The notes: generated from the sequence alone by a model not told the origin. Numbered from the stretch's first letter, positions 6,938-15,497 are shown. The stretch: 30,099 bases of DNA from Clostridia bacterium (GCA_900766045.1 CAAFTW010000028.1:1-30099); one strand, 5' to 3'. Numbers and translations: made by a program.

Positions 6938-8218
6938 ATGGATCAGAACATGTATCAGCAGTACGTTAATATTCTGAAGGAAGAGCTGGTTCCGGCGATG
7001 GGCTGCACGGAGCCGATTGCGGTGGCTTATGCGGCGGCGCTGGCCAGAAAGACGCTGGGGGAAATTCCGGAGATAGCGGATGTGATCGTCAGCGGAAATA
7101 TTATCAAGAACGTAAAGAGTGTCATCGTGCCGAATACGGGTGGCATGCACGGTCTGGAAGCGGCGGCTTCTGCGGGAATCGCAGCGGGAGACGCGAACCG
7201 GGAGCTTGAGGTTCTGGCGGGTGTGACGGAAGAGGAGATTCCGGCGATCCGTGACTATCTGGAATCCCATGAGATCAACGTGCAGAGGGCGGACACGGAC
7301 CGTGTATTTGAAATTGACCTGCGCGTGTATAAAGGGGAAAATTCTGCGAGGGTTCTGATCTGCGACCGCCATACCAATGTGGTGCGGATTGAAAAGAACG
7401 GAAAGCCGGTGTTTGAAAAGGAATGCGGAGAAGACGCAGAAGGACAGAAAAAGACGGACAGAAGTGTTCTGAACATTGAGGACATCATCGAGTTTGCGGA
7501 GACGGCAGATCTGAACGATGTGGAGGAGACCCTGCAGCGTCAGATTGACTATAATACGGCCATTGCAAGGGAAGGCCTGGGAAATCCTTACGGCGCGAGA
7601 ATTGGTCAGGTTCTGCTGGCATCTTACGGAGATTCTGTGCAGAATCAGGCAAAGGCCTGGGCTGCGGCAGGCTCGGACGCGCGCATGGGCGGATGCGATC
7701 TTCCGGTGGTCATCAATTCCGGCAGCGGAAATCAGGGAATTACGATTTCTCTTCCGATAATAAAATATGCAGAGTATCTGAAGGCAGACCATGAACATCT
7801 GCTCCGGGCGCTGATTATCGGCAATCTGACGGCCATTCATCTGAAAACGGGAATCGGCTGTCTGTCCGCCTACTGCGGTGCAACCAGTGCGGGTGCAGGT
7901 GCGGCCGCGGGCATTACCTATCTGTACGGCGGCGGAATGAAGGAAATTTCCCATACGATCGTAAATACCCTGGCGATCAATTCCGGCGTCGTCTGCGACG
8001 GAGCCAAGGCGAGCTGCGCGGCCAAGATTGCGTCCGCGATTGAGGCGGGACTTCTCGGCATGAATATGTATAAGCAGGGAAGCGAATTTTACAGCGGCGA
8101 TGGCATCGTAACGAAGGGCGTAGAGAACACCATCGATAACATCGGTGAGCTGGCCAGGGACGGCATGGCGGATACCGATAAGGAAATCATCCACATCATG
8201 CTGAAGAAGAGAGCGTAG
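6938..8218 (+). CDS. UPF0597 / L-cysteine desulfidase-like (serine dehydratase alpha-type) Fe-S protein
   Basis: A 426-residue protein of the UPF0597 (YhaM) family, related to archaeal L-cysteine desulfidase and to the alpha subunit of Fe-S L-serine dehydratase. The N-terminal ELVPAMGCTEPIAVAYAAA is the family signature, and its Cys is a likely cluster ligand. Further conserved cysteines lie in GIGCLSAYCGATSAGAGAAAG and VCDGAKASCAAKI. The expected reaction is release of pyruvate and ammonia, with sulfide or water, from Cys or Ser; which substrate cannot be told. Three close start codons exist (6926, 6935, 6938). The last has the best spacing from GGATGGGG and matches the usual protein start. 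A long leader with an inverted repeat and a LexA-like box precedes it. A C-S lyase gene lies further on (15498). Confidence 0.85.
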   Translation: MDQNMYQQYVNILKEELVPAMGCTEPIAVAYAAALARKTLGEIPEIADVIVSGNIIKNVKSVIVPNTGGMHGLEAAASAGIAAGDANRELEVLAGVTEEEIPAIRDYLESHEINVQRADTDRVFEIDLRVYKGENSARVLICDRHTNVVRIEKNGKPVFEKECGEDAEGQKKTDRSVLNIEDIIEFAETADLNDVEETLQRQIDYNTAIAREGLGNPYGARIGQVLLASYGDSVQNQAKAWAAAGSDARMGGCDLPVVINSGSGNQGITISLPIIKYAEYLKADHEHLLRALIIGNLTAIHLKTGIGCLSAYCGATSAGAGAAAGITYLYGGGMKEISHTIVNTLAINSGVVCDGAKASCAAKIASAIEAGLLGMNMYKQGSEFYSGDGIVTKGVENTIDNIGELARDGMADTDKEIIHIMLKKRA

Positions 8219-8234
8219 CGGATAAATATGAGAA

Positions 8235-8261
8235 TTCCGCGCCGCTGCAGGCGGCGCGGAA
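8235..8261. terminator. Hairpin between convergent genes
   Basis: A perfect 11-bp stem (TTCCGCGCCGC with GCGGCGCGGAA) with a five-base loop. It lies between the stop codons of the UPF0597 gene and the GNAT gene. T-richness after the stem is poor on the plus strand and moderate on the minus strand (CATATTTATC), so it may end mainly the GNAT transcript. Confidence 0.6.
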
Positions 8262-8270
8262 GTTGATGGA

Positions 8271-9356
8271 TTAGTCAAAGGCAAAACCGAGCCAGGCAGG
8301 AAGCGGCTGACGGGAACTGGATTCCCGGATCATCTGCATGGCTTCTGCCAGACTCTTTGCTGCATCTGCAGTATTCTTTACGGCAGACTGTTTCTGTATG
8401 TTCGCAGATTCTATTTTTATGCCGGTTTCGGAGCTTTCTGGAATATGCACCATGCCGTGCACAAGTGCGCTTTCAGAAGCGTTATCAGCCGGCGTCATGC
8501 AGAAAGCATGAGATTTATGGAAGAAGGCAGAGAGAAGGGAAAGAAAATCAGTAAGTGTTTCCCGGTCCTTCTTACCTTCTGTGAGAAGCTCTGGAATGTA
8601 CAGGGGGTCTTCCTCCTCGGCCGGTTCAACGGTAAATACGCAGGGCAGCGGCGCTGTGCAGTGGAAAAATCCGGATGACGGAAAGCTGTCTGCAGCGTTT
8701 TCCGCTGCTTTTCCCGCGGACAGTCCGGTCAGCGATTCTGAAGATCCTTCCGGCATTTCTACTCCGGCGCAGAGGGATTCATAGGCGAGCGCCTGGTCAG
8801 ACAGGCGGATATGCGGACGATTCTGGAGAAATTCTTCCCGGAGAATATGATATTCTGCTGGAGATACCGGGCGGATAATCAGATGATCGATGTTTCTGTC
8901 GCTTTTACTGGCAGTTTCTGCAGTCAGCTCCTCTTTATAGAAAAAGGGAATGTAGTTCAGAGGCAGGTAGAAATTTACCAGGCCCTGGTCGGCAGGGGAA
9001 AGGACAGAAAGTGCATGATTTTTCTCTGCCTGCTCTGCGGCATACTGGGTTATAGCGGAGCCATATCCGTGACCGCGCTGAAGAGGGTCCGTGCCGATAG
9101 CGTAGCTGATCTGTACCGGGATGCCGGCAGCATCTGTATCATTGAATTTGTTCCGCGGCTCTGACAGGGTTCCCATGTGAAACTGGGTCAGTGCAGCACA
9201 GACCTGATCGTTCTGACCGGTTAGGGTGAGTTCCCGGATGTTTCCTTTGAAAGCGTCCAGAAATTCGTCGATGATCTCCTGAGGATCGCCGAAGCAGGCT
9301 TCCCAGATGTGATAAAAAGCATCGGACTCACTGGAAGTATATGGATGTATATTCAT
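8271..9356 (-). CDS. GNAT-family N-acetyltransferase with a long C-terminal extension
   Basis: A 361-residue protein. The N-terminal 150 residues fit a GNAT fold: ISYAIGTDPLQRGHGYGSAITQYAAEQA contains the RxxGxG/A acetyl-CoA loop, and FYLPLNYIPFF follows. This layout resembles the N-terminal domain of Eis-like acetyltransferases. The remaining about 200 residues are not recognised and are rich in Ser, Ala and Glu. The ATG at 9356 lies eight bases after AAGGAG and is preferred over an in-frame TTG at 9362. Substrate is unknown. It is monocistronic and convergent with the UPF0597 gene. Confidence 0.75.
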   Translation of the reverse strand: MNIHPYTSSESDAFYHIWEACFGDPQEIIDEFLDAFKGNIRELTLTGQNDQVCAALTQFHMGTLSEPRNKFNDTDAAGIPVQISYAIGTDPLQRGHGYGSAITQYAAEQAEKNHALSVLSPADQGLVNFYLPLNYIPFFYKEELTAETASKSDRNIDHLIIRPVSPAEYHILREEFLQNRPHIRLSDQALAYESLCAGVEMPEGSSESLTGLSAGKAAENAADSFPSSGFFHCTAPLPCVFTVEPAEEEDPLYIPELLTEGKKDRETLTDFLSLLSAFFHKSHAFCMTPADNASESALVHGMVHIPESSETGIKIESANIQKQSAVKNTADAAKSLAEAMQMIRESSSRQPLPAWLGFAFD

Positions 9357-9935
9357 GGACAAAGCTCCTTTCCTGAACGGATGCGGCGCCGCATGCTGAC
9401 AAGTTTCCGGACGTCCGCATCATGTTATAGAGTAGTATACGCAGAAGAAGATGGGCATGCAAGGTGAAAAACGTAGTTTGAAAAAGGTAATAAACTACTC
9501 TTCTTCAGGAGAACTTTAGCATGATAAATTAAAGAGCAAAATCCGCTGTGAAACTGAAGATATGCGTGAGGAAATGCAATTTATTGGTGAACTTTGGTAT
9601 AGAACGTGGTATAAAAGCATGAAATATTGACGCAGGTTTTGGGCTGGAAAACAAATTTCCGGCTGCGTGAAAACGACTGGAATACAGTATAGAATCGGGA
9701 GTGCTATAGATTTTCTGAATGTGGAGAAAGTATTGAAAAAAGAATGGATGGGAATAAATCGGGCATGGAAATAAACAACATGAGAACAAAGATATAGATG
9801 GGCGGATTTTCTAAAATCATGTATACTTTTATTTTTCAGTATTTTCGCTTTCATAATGCTTGATAATTATTTGACTTGAATGTATCATTGATATTGTTAA
9901 TGAGCACTGTAATAAATATTCAGGAGGCGAACAAA
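9357..9935. other. 579-base AT-rich gap without a convincing gene
   Basis: The stretch is AT-rich. A frame on the plus strand (about 9525-9630) reads SKIRCETEDMREEMQFIGELWYRTWYKSMKY and stops; it looks protein-like but has no proper start, so it may be a decayed gene remnant. An open frame on the opposite strand (9516-9854) shows no domain or coding signature. A hairpin lies at 9631-9667 (GCTGGAAA with TTTCCGGC). TTGACT at 9871-9876 is a possible -35 for the next gene, but no good -10 stands at 17 bases. Confidence 0.4.
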
Positions 9936-11030
9936 ATGTTAGATTCTAAAAAACTGGGCAGAATCGTTGAGAAGATGAAGGAACAGAATCTTCCGCAGAT
10001 GATTATCTCTGATCCGGTATCCATTTTCTACCTGACAGGTAAGTGGATTATTCCGGGAGAGAGAATGTTGGCTCTGTACATCAATGTAAACGGCGACAAT
10101 CATCTGGTATTGAACAAGCTGTTCCCGCAGACAGAGGATCTGGGAGTTCCTCTGACATACTACGACGACGTAGAGGACGGCGTAGAGATTCTGAGCCAGT
10201 TTGTAGACAAGGATGCTCCGATGGGCGTTGATAAGAACTGGCCGTCCAGATTCCTGCTCAGATTGATGGAGCTGAAAGGCGGCAGCAAGTTCGTCAACGG
10301 ATCTGTAATCGTAGACAAAGTAAGACAGATCAAGGACGAAGGCGAGAAGCAGGCAATGAGAGAGTCCGCAGCCAAGATCGATGAGGTTATGGACAAGCTG
10401 ATTCCTTGGTGCGCAAAGGGACTGACAGAGCGTGAGCTGAACGACAAGTGCAGAGAGCTCTGCAAGGAAGTCGGATTCACAGATGTATCCTTTGACCCGA
10501 TCACTGCTTATGCAAAGGGCGCTGCTGACCCGCATCATGTTACAGATGATTCCAAGGGCAAGCACGGCGACTGCGTAATCTTCGATATCGGCGGAATGTG
10601 GAAGAACTATGCTTCCGATATTACAAGAACCGTATTCATCGGCGAGCACAGTGAGAGACAGAAAGAGATCTATGATATCGTTCTGGAAGCAAACAAGCGC
10701 GGAATCGCAGCAGCTAAGCCTGGCGTTAAGATGAGCGACATCGACGCAGCTGCAAGAGATTATATCGCATCCAAAGGATATGGTGAGTACTTCACACACA
10801 GACTGGGCCACTCCATCGGACTTGAGGACCATGAGGTCGGCGACGTTTCTTCTGCAAATGATGAAATCGTTCAGGTTGGTCAGGCATTCTCCATCGAGCC
10901 GGGAATTTACCTCTATGATGAGGGAATCGGCGTAAGAATCGAGGATATCGTCATCGTAACAGAGGACGGATGCGAGGTTCTGAACCACTATCCGAAGGAA
11001 GAAATGATCGACGTTCCGGAAGGAAAATAG
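9936..11030 (+). CDS. M24-family metallopeptidase (Xaa-Pro aminopeptidase/dipeptidase type)
   Basis: A 364-residue cytoplasmic peptidase. An N-terminal creatinase-like domain (to about residue 125) precedes the pita-bread catalytic domain. All five metal ligands are visible: Asp217 (IFDIGG), Asp228 (SDITRT), His292 (RLGHSIGLEDHE), Glu321 (IEPGIY) and Glu336 (VRIEDIV). The family removes an N-terminal residue next to proline or splits Xaa-Pro dipeptides, using two Mn or Co ions. AGGAGG at 9922-9927 sets the ATG at 9936; the frame is open 60 bases upstream. It is followed by a strong terminator and then by proline iminopeptidase and a peptide carrier, a coherent peptide-use cluster. ACA/GTA/AGA-rich codons suggest high expression. 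Confidence 0.92.
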   Translation: MLDSKKLGRIVEKMKEQNLPQMIISDPVSIFYLTGKWIIPGERMLALYINVNGDNHLVLNKLFPQTEDLGVPLTYYDDVEDGVEILSQFVDKDAPMGVDKNWPSRFLLRLMELKGGSKFVNGSVIVDKVRQIKDEGEKQAMRESAAKIDEVMDKLIPWCAKGLTERELNDKCRELCKEVGFTDVSFDPITAYAKGAADPHHVTDDSKGKHGDCVIFDIGGMWKNYASDITRTVFIGEHSERQKEIYDIVLEANKRGIAAAKPGVKMSDIDAAARDYIASKGYGEYFTHRLGHSIGLEDHEVGDVSSANDEIVQVGQAFSIEPGIYLYDEGIGVRIEDIVIVTEDGCEVLNHYPKEEMIDVPEGK

Positions 11031-11080
11031 TCGGAAACAGAGGATATGATCCGCTGATTTTCAGGTTAAGTTTTGATTGC

Positions 11081-11121
11081 AATTCTCCTGATGCGCGGCA
11101 GCCGTCAGGAGAATTTTTTTT
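11081..11121 (+). terminator. Rho-independent terminator after the M24 peptidase
   Basis: An 11-bp perfect stem (AATTCTCCTGA with TCAGGAGAATT) with a 13-base loop runs into six T residues. Confidence 0.93.
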
Positions 11122-11181
11122 CATAATCTCGATTATGAATTTTGATTCTATCTTCATCATATATATTTAGGAGGGAAAACA

Positions 11182-12075
11182 ATGGCAAAGGTTACAGAAG
11201 GATATATGCCATTTCTCGGATATCAGACGTACTATAGAGTAGTCGGAGAGCGCAAGGACAACGGAAAGGCTCCGCTGGTATTCCTGCACGGCGGCCCGGG
11301 ATCTACACACAACTATTTTGAGGTTCTGGACTGTGTAGCAGATATGGACGACCGTCAGCTGGTTATGTACGACCAGATCGGCTGCGGAAATTCTTATCTG
11401 GACGGACATCCTGAACTCTGGAATCAGGATACATGGATGGACGAGCTGGATGCACTGCGCAAGCACCTGGATCTGGATGAGTGCCATATGCTCGGACAGT
11501 CTTGGGGCGGAATGCTGCAGATCTGCTATGCCATTGAGCGTCAGCCGAAGGGTGTGAAATCCTACATTATTTCCAGCGGCCATCCGAGCAGCAGCCTCTG
11601 GGCTGAAGAAGGCATCAGAAGAATTAAGATGATGCCGGAAGACATGCAGAAGGCCATCTATCATGCAATGGATACAAAGGACTTCACCGGTGAAGCGTAC
11701 GACGCAGCTGTTGCTGAATATATGAGAAGATATTGTGACTATCCGGTTACAGAGAATTCTCCGGAGTGCCTGAGCAGAGAGAAGAAGCACGGTGACGAGG
11801 CTTATCTCTATGGATGGGGACCGAACGAGTTCGTACCATCCGGCACACTGGGAGACTTTGAGTACGTAGACCGTCTGAATGAGATTAAGATCCCATCCCT
11901 TATCTGCAGCGGAATTCAGGATCTGTGCTCACCGCTCATCGCAAAGACGATGTATGATGGAATTCCGGATTCCAAGTGGGAGCTCTTCAGACATTCCCAT
12001 CATATGTGCTTCGTCGAAGAGACAGAAAAGTACATTGATCTCCTGATCAAGTGGCTGAACGAGCACGATAAATAA
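11182..12075 (+). CDS. pip: Proline iminopeptidase (alpha/beta hydrolase)
   Basis: A 297-residue alpha/beta hydrolase of the proline-specific peptidase family (peptidase S33). The oxyanion motif HGGPG (36-40), MYDQIGCGNS (62-71), nucleophile Ser107 in GQSWGG, acid Asp247 (GIQDLCSP) and His274 (HSHHMCF) are all in place. The enzyme releases N-terminal proline, and perhaps other residues, from short peptides. AGGAGG at 11170-11175 fixes the start. The upstream M24 peptidase and the downstream POT transporter point to import and breakdown of proline-containing peptides. The family also includes amide hydrolases with other substrates, so the exact specificity is inferred. Confidence 0.88.
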   Translation: MAKVTEGYMPFLGYQTYYRVVGERKDNGKAPLVFLHGGPGSTHNYFEVLDCVADMDDRQLVMYDQIGCGNSYLDGHPELWNQDTWMDELDALRKHLDLDECHMLGQSWGGMLQICYAIERQPKGVKSYIISSGHPSSSLWAEEGIRRIKMMPEDMQKAIYHAMDTKDFTGEAYDAAVAEYMRRYCDYPVTENSPECLSREKKHGDEAYLYGWGPNEFVPSGTLGDFEYVDRLNEIKIPSLICSGIQDLCSPLIAKTMYDGIPDSKWELFRHSHHMCFVEETEKYIDLLIKWLNEHDK

Positions 12076-12095
12076 TCTATTATATTGTCAGAAAC

Positions 12096-12187
12096 CGGAT
12101 GGGTGTGAAAAAATGTTCGTTGTAGTAATGGGTGGCCGGGAAAAAATTTATCTGGTATTTTGAACAAGGTTCATACTCATCCGTTTT
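12096..12187 (+). terminator. Terminator-like long stem with a large structured loop
   Basis: CGGATGGGTGTGAA (12096-12109) pairs with TTCATACTCATCCG (12170-12183), 14 bp with two G-U pairs, followed by TTTT. The 60-base loop can pair again (TGTTC near 12114 with GAACA at 12162-12166). It probably ends the pip transcript, but the size of the loop is unusual for a terminator, so a small RNA or riboregulator is an alternative. Confidence 0.5.
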
Positions 12188-12194
12188 ATTGATG

Positions 12195-12272
12195 TTTTAT
12201 CATAGGTAATCGTAAAACTATTTATTTATAGTGCATAAATTCTATTTACAATGTGATAAGCCTATGATAAAA
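12195..12272. promoter_or_regulatory. Perfect 12-bp inverted repeat, candidate operator pair for the POT gene
   Basis: TTTTATCATAGG (12195-12206) recurs inverted as CCTATGATAAAA (12261-12272). The right half overlaps the candidate -10. A further inverted pair, TTACAAT (12246-12252) with ATTGTAA (12272-12278), surrounds the same promoter. The layout suggests regulator binding; the protein is unknown. Confidence 0.5.
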
Positions 12273-12273
12273 T
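12245..12273 (+). promoter_or_regulatory. Candidate promoter of the POT transporter gene
   Basis: TTTACA (12245-12250), 17 bases, TAAAAT (12268-12273). The predicted start near 12280 gives a leader of about 125 nt before the ATG at 12404. Confidence 0.6.
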
Positions 12274-12403
12274 TGTAATCTGCTTGTGATGAACGTAAAC
12301 CATCTGTACAGGCATGGAAAGACAGGTGCGCGGTCACAGGCCGGGTGGAAACATCCATCAATTCATTTTTTATCATTTAATACATCGTAGGAGGTGTAAA
12401 TCA

Positions 12404-13768
12404 ATGGAACAGACGAAAAAGCACTCGTTCCCTATGGGATTTTACGTCTGCAGTTTGTCCTTCACATTTGAGCGTCTTGCGTATTACGCTGCAAAGTGGG
12501 GCATTGCAATTTTCATGGTAGTAAGTGCTGCAAAGGGCGGACTTGGTTTAAGCCAGTCTCAGGGAGCTCTGTTCTCCTCATTCCTTGTAGCTTTTACTTA
12601 CATCACACCGGTTATCGGTGGTTTCATCGCTGACCACTGGCTGAGCCCGAGAAAGCTCGTTCCGCTGGGCGAAATCCTGATGGCAATCGGTTACTTCTGT
12701 GCATGGAAAGCAACCGGCAAAGGCATGCTGATCATCATGATCATCGTAATCGCTATCGGAACCGGATTCTTCAAAGGAAATGTTTCCGGTATCCAGGGCC
12801 GTCAGTTCCCGGCAGCAGATGCTGAATTCCTCGACACTGTATTCAGCTGGCAGTATTCTTTCGTAAACATCGGTTCCTTCTGCGGAACAACATTCCTGAC
12901 TCTGGTTGCAACACAGACCAAGATGGGTTACAGAGGAATGTTCTTCGTATGCGGAATCTTCCTGCTGATCGACTGCGCTTGGTGGCTCATTGGACAGAAG
13001 TCCCTGGGCGATGCCGGCCTGAAGCCATTCCTGGTTGATAACCGTACAGAGGACGCTGAGAAAGCTGACGTTGCAGAAGAAAAGGCTCCGCTCACAGCTG
13101 TTGAGAAGAACCGTGTTACTGCAATTATTCTGGTAACTATCCTGTCCGGTATTTTCTGGCTGGTATGGTACATGGCTTACCTGCCTGTATACTATAAGTT
13201 CGGACCGACTTCACAGGGCGGACTTGCATGGGCTAACTGGAACATTGGAAGCTTCACGATGCCGACATCCTGGTTCGACTCTGCAAACGGACTGCTCTGC
13301 ATCATCCTCTGCCCGATCTTTGCGAAGATCTGGTCTACGTTGGATAAGAAGGGCAAGGACTGGTCCTTCCTCACAAAGACTGGCTTTGGAATTTTTGTTC
13401 TGGGTATCTGCGTAGCAGTACTGGCACTGGGCGGAATTATGTCCAAAGAAGGAAAAGGCCAGGTTGGCGTATGGGTAATCTTCCTCTCCGCACTCTTCAT
13501 GACACTCGGAGAAGTTGTGTTCTCCCCTCTGGGCAATTCCTTCATCAGTAAGTACGCACCGAAGTCCCTGCTGGGAACTCTGCTCGGTGTATGGCCGCTG
13601 ATCATCTTCTTCTCCGGCCTGATCTATGGACCGCTGTACAACTTCATGGACAAGTTCGACTTCATCAAAGCTTACGGACTGCTTGCAGTTATCATTCTGG
13701 TAATCGGAGTTCTCCTGATGCCGTTTGGTAAGAAGTTCAATAAGTGGATCCACGCTGACGAGCTGTAA
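12404..13768 (+). CDS. POT-family (proton-dependent oligopeptide) transporter with atypical ExxER motif
   Basis: A 454-residue polytopic carrier. Family marks are GGFIADHWLSPRK (TM2-3 loop), FSWQYSFVNIGSF (the TM5 FYxxINxG-type motif) and the C-terminal ESxxx-like region LGEVVFSPLGNSFISKYAPKSLLG. The TM1 signature ExxERFxYY reads FTFERLAYY: the second Glu and Arg are kept but the first Glu is Phe. In studied POT proteins that Glu takes part in proton coupling, so coupling or substrate may differ. A near-perfect AGGAGGTG at 12389-12396 sets the ATG at 12404; the frame is open 90 bases further. Together with the M24 peptidase and proline iminopeptidase it suggests di/tripeptide uptake. It has its own promoter and terminator. 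Confidence 0.88.
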   Translation: MEQTKKHSFPMGFYVCSLSFTFERLAYYAAKWGIAIFMVVSAAKGGLGLSQSQGALFSSFLVAFTYITPVIGGFIADHWLSPRKLVPLGEILMAIGYFCAWKATGKGMLIIMIIVIAIGTGFFKGNVSGIQGRQFPAADAEFLDTVFSWQYSFVNIGSFCGTTFLTLVATQTKMGYRGMFFVCGIFLLIDCAWWLIGQKSLGDAGLKPFLVDNRTEDAEKADVAEEKAPLTAVEKNRVTAIILVTILSGIFWLVWYMAYLPVYYKFGPTSQGGLAWANWNIGSFTMPTSWFDSANGLLCIILCPIFAKIWSTLDKKGKDWSFLTKTGFGIFVLGICVAVLALGGIMSKEGKGQVGVWVIFLSALFMTLGEVVFSPLGNSFISKYAPKSLLGTLLGVWPLIIFFSGLIYGPLYNFMDKFDFIKAYGLLAVIILVIGVLLMPFGKKFNKWIHADEL

Positions 13769-13900
13769 TCGCAGTTTGCAGACAGATTCATCCATTATAG
13801 CGGACAACAGGTCAAACTGCTGATATGTATAGTCTTGTAAATAATAGAATACGAATTTATTTTATGATACACTGAAATGGGTATCGGCAGAATAAACCGG

Positions 13901-13930
13901 AAAGGATCGGGCAGGTGCCCGATCCTTTTT
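13901..13930 (+). terminator. Rho-independent terminator after the POT gene
   Basis: A 12-bp perfect stem (AAAGGATCGGGC with GCCCGATCCTTT) with a four-base loop, ending in five T. The remaining gap to 14140 holds no gene; it holds the hairpin and motif copy at 14061-14101. Confidence 0.93.
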
Positions 13931-14060
13931 AAGCTTTTTTGCTGACTGATTTGACGACTGGGGCAGAATACTGATTCCGGGCTGAAGTGGCAGAATGGCT
14001 TCCTGTATGTTCGGAAAAACAAAGGATCATGATCTTCCGATATGGTAAACGACCGGGGAA

Positions 14061-14101
14061 CAAGGCAGGGAAACGGCTTCCTTGAATATTGAGTTTTGTC
14101 C
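14061..14101 (+). repeat. Hairpin plus exact copy of the dispersed two-part motif
   Basis: TTCCTTG (14078-14084), nine bases, TTTTGTCC (14094-14101), an exact copy. Its CCTTG can pair with CAAGG at 14061-14065 across a loop containing GGAAAC, much like the hairpin before the UPF0597 gene. It ends 39 bases before the reductase start. Confidence 0.6.
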
Positions 14102-14140
14102 CGAAAAAATATATCGCAGTTAAACGATTGGTGGTGTGAT

Positions 14141-15313
14141 ATGGAAAGAAAATATACGAAAGAAGACCCGAACATGAAACTGGGATTCGGCTTCATGCGT
14201 CTTCCGCAGACGGATGAAAATGATGAAGCGTCGATTGACCTTCCGCAGGTTGAGAAGATGGTGGACCGCTTTTTCCAGCAGGGATTCACGTATTGCGATA
14301 CGGCCTATATGTATCACGATTTCAAGAGTGAGGATGCTGTGGGAAAGGCGGTTGTGGACCGTTACCCGAGAGATTCCTTTACGATTGCCAGCAAGATGCC
14401 GCTGGGCATGCTGAAAAAGGAAGAGGATGTCGGGAGAATCTTTAAAGAGCAGATGGAGAAGCTGCATGTCAGGTATTTTGACTATTACCTGATGCATGAT
14501 ATGAACAAGACGAATTACGAGACGGCGCAGAAGTTCCATGTGATTGATTTTGCCAGAAAGATGAAGCAGGAAGGAAAGATTCATCATCTGGGATTCAGCT
14601 GCCATGACACGCCGGAGCATCTCGACCGTGTGCTGACGGAGAATCCGGACCTGGAGTTCGTCCAGCTGCAGATTAACTATCTGGACTGGGACAGCGACGC
14701 GATTCAGTCCGGAGCCTGCTACAGGGTCTGTGAGAAGCATCAGAAGCCGGTGATTGTCATGGAACCGGTGAAGGGCGGAACGCTGGCAAAAGTCCCGGCA
14801 GAGGTTGAGAAGATGCTGAAGGACTGCCATCCGGACTGGAGCCCGGCTTCCTGGGCCATTCGTTTTGCCGCGAGCCTGCCGATGGTGAAGGTGGTGCTTT
14901 CCGGCATGTCGAATATGGAGCAGCTGGAGGATAATACCTCCTATATGCAGAACTTCCGTCCGCTGAATCAGGAAGAGAAGGATCTGCTGAAGAAAGCCGC
15001 AGATATTATCCATAATACGATTGCGATCCCATGCACCGGATGCCGCTACTGCATTGAAGAGAACCACTGCCCGCAGAACATTCCGATCCCGCGATATTTC
15101 AATCTGTATAACACAGAAAGCCTCTGCCCGGGAAGGGACTGGTCGCCGGAGCAGGAGTATTACGCGAACAGTGTGAACGACGGATTTGGGCGTGCGTCAG
15201 CCTGCATTGAGTGCCGCGGCTGTGAGCGTGTCTGTCCGCAGCATCTGTCGATTACCGATCTGCTGAAGAAGGTAAACGGCATGCTGGAGGAGAATAACTT
15301 TATGCTGAAGTAG
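14141..15313 (+). CDS. Aldo/keto reductase with C-terminal ferredoxin-like 2[4Fe-4S] domain
   Basis: A 391-residue protein. The N-terminal TIM barrel begins LGFGFMRLP and carries the AKR tetrad: Asp and Tyr in YCDTAYMYHD, Lys in ASKMP and His in YLMHDM. The C-terminal part has two cysteine clusters, CTGCRYC with a fourth Cys in NHCPQN, and CIECRGCERVCP, each able to hold a [4Fe-4S] cluster. This architecture is common in anaerobes, where electrons probably pass between clusters and a barrel-bound nicotinamide or carbonyl substrate. The substrate is unknown. The ATG at 14141 follows a weak GGTGGTG; the frame is open from 14096. It ends 184 bases before the PatB-like gene on the same strand. 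Confidence 0.88.
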   Translation: MERKYTKEDPNMKLGFGFMRLPQTDENDEASIDLPQVEKMVDRFFQQGFTYCDTAYMYHDFKSEDAVGKAVVDRYPRDSFTIASKMPLGMLKKEEDVGRIFKEQMEKLHVRYFDYYLMHDMNKTNYETAQKFHVIDFARKMKQEGKIHHLGFSCHDTPEHLDRVLTENPDLEFVQLQINYLDWDSDAIQSGACYRVCEKHQKPVIVMEPVKGGTLAKVPAEVEKMLKDCHPDWSPASWAIRFAASLPMVKVVLSGMSNMEQLEDNTSYMQNFRPLNQEEKDLLKKAADIIHNTIAIPCTGCRYCIEENHCPQNIPIPRYFNLYNTESLCPGRDWSPEQEYYANSVNDGFGRASACIECRGCERVCPQHLSITDLLKKVNGMLEENNFMLK

Positions 15314-15497
15314 CAGGAAAGCAGCTTTCGCTTATATCCGGCCGGATCCGGGTATAATAAAAGGCAGACATCGTGCCGGGCCAGGGGCCTGTATCGGCAT
15401 CAGCGTGTGAGGTGAAACAGCCGTTTCGCCCTCTTGCGTGTCTTTTTTGTCAGAAGGAGGGACCGGGGCGGCAGATCTGTTTTAAAGGAGAAGAAGA
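15314..15497 (+). promoter_or_regulatory. PatB-like gene upstream region: -10 element and hairpins
   Basis: A perfect TATAAT stands at 15353-15358, without a good -35. Downstream, TGCCG and CGGCA (about 15374 and 15395) enclose a GGCC-rich loop, and GAGGTGAAAC pairs imperfectly with GTTTCGCCCTC (15408-15431), followed after 12 bases by TTTTTTG. The second fold resembles a terminator or attenuator. CTCTTG-N8-TTTTTTGTC here looks like a decayed copy of the dispersed motif. Confidence 0.35.

Noticed and set aside
9516..9854. 112-codon open frame on the minus strand in the long gap
   Set aside because: No ribosome site, no domain signature and an unusual Phe/Ser/Ile-rich composition typical of the antisense of AT-rich DNA.
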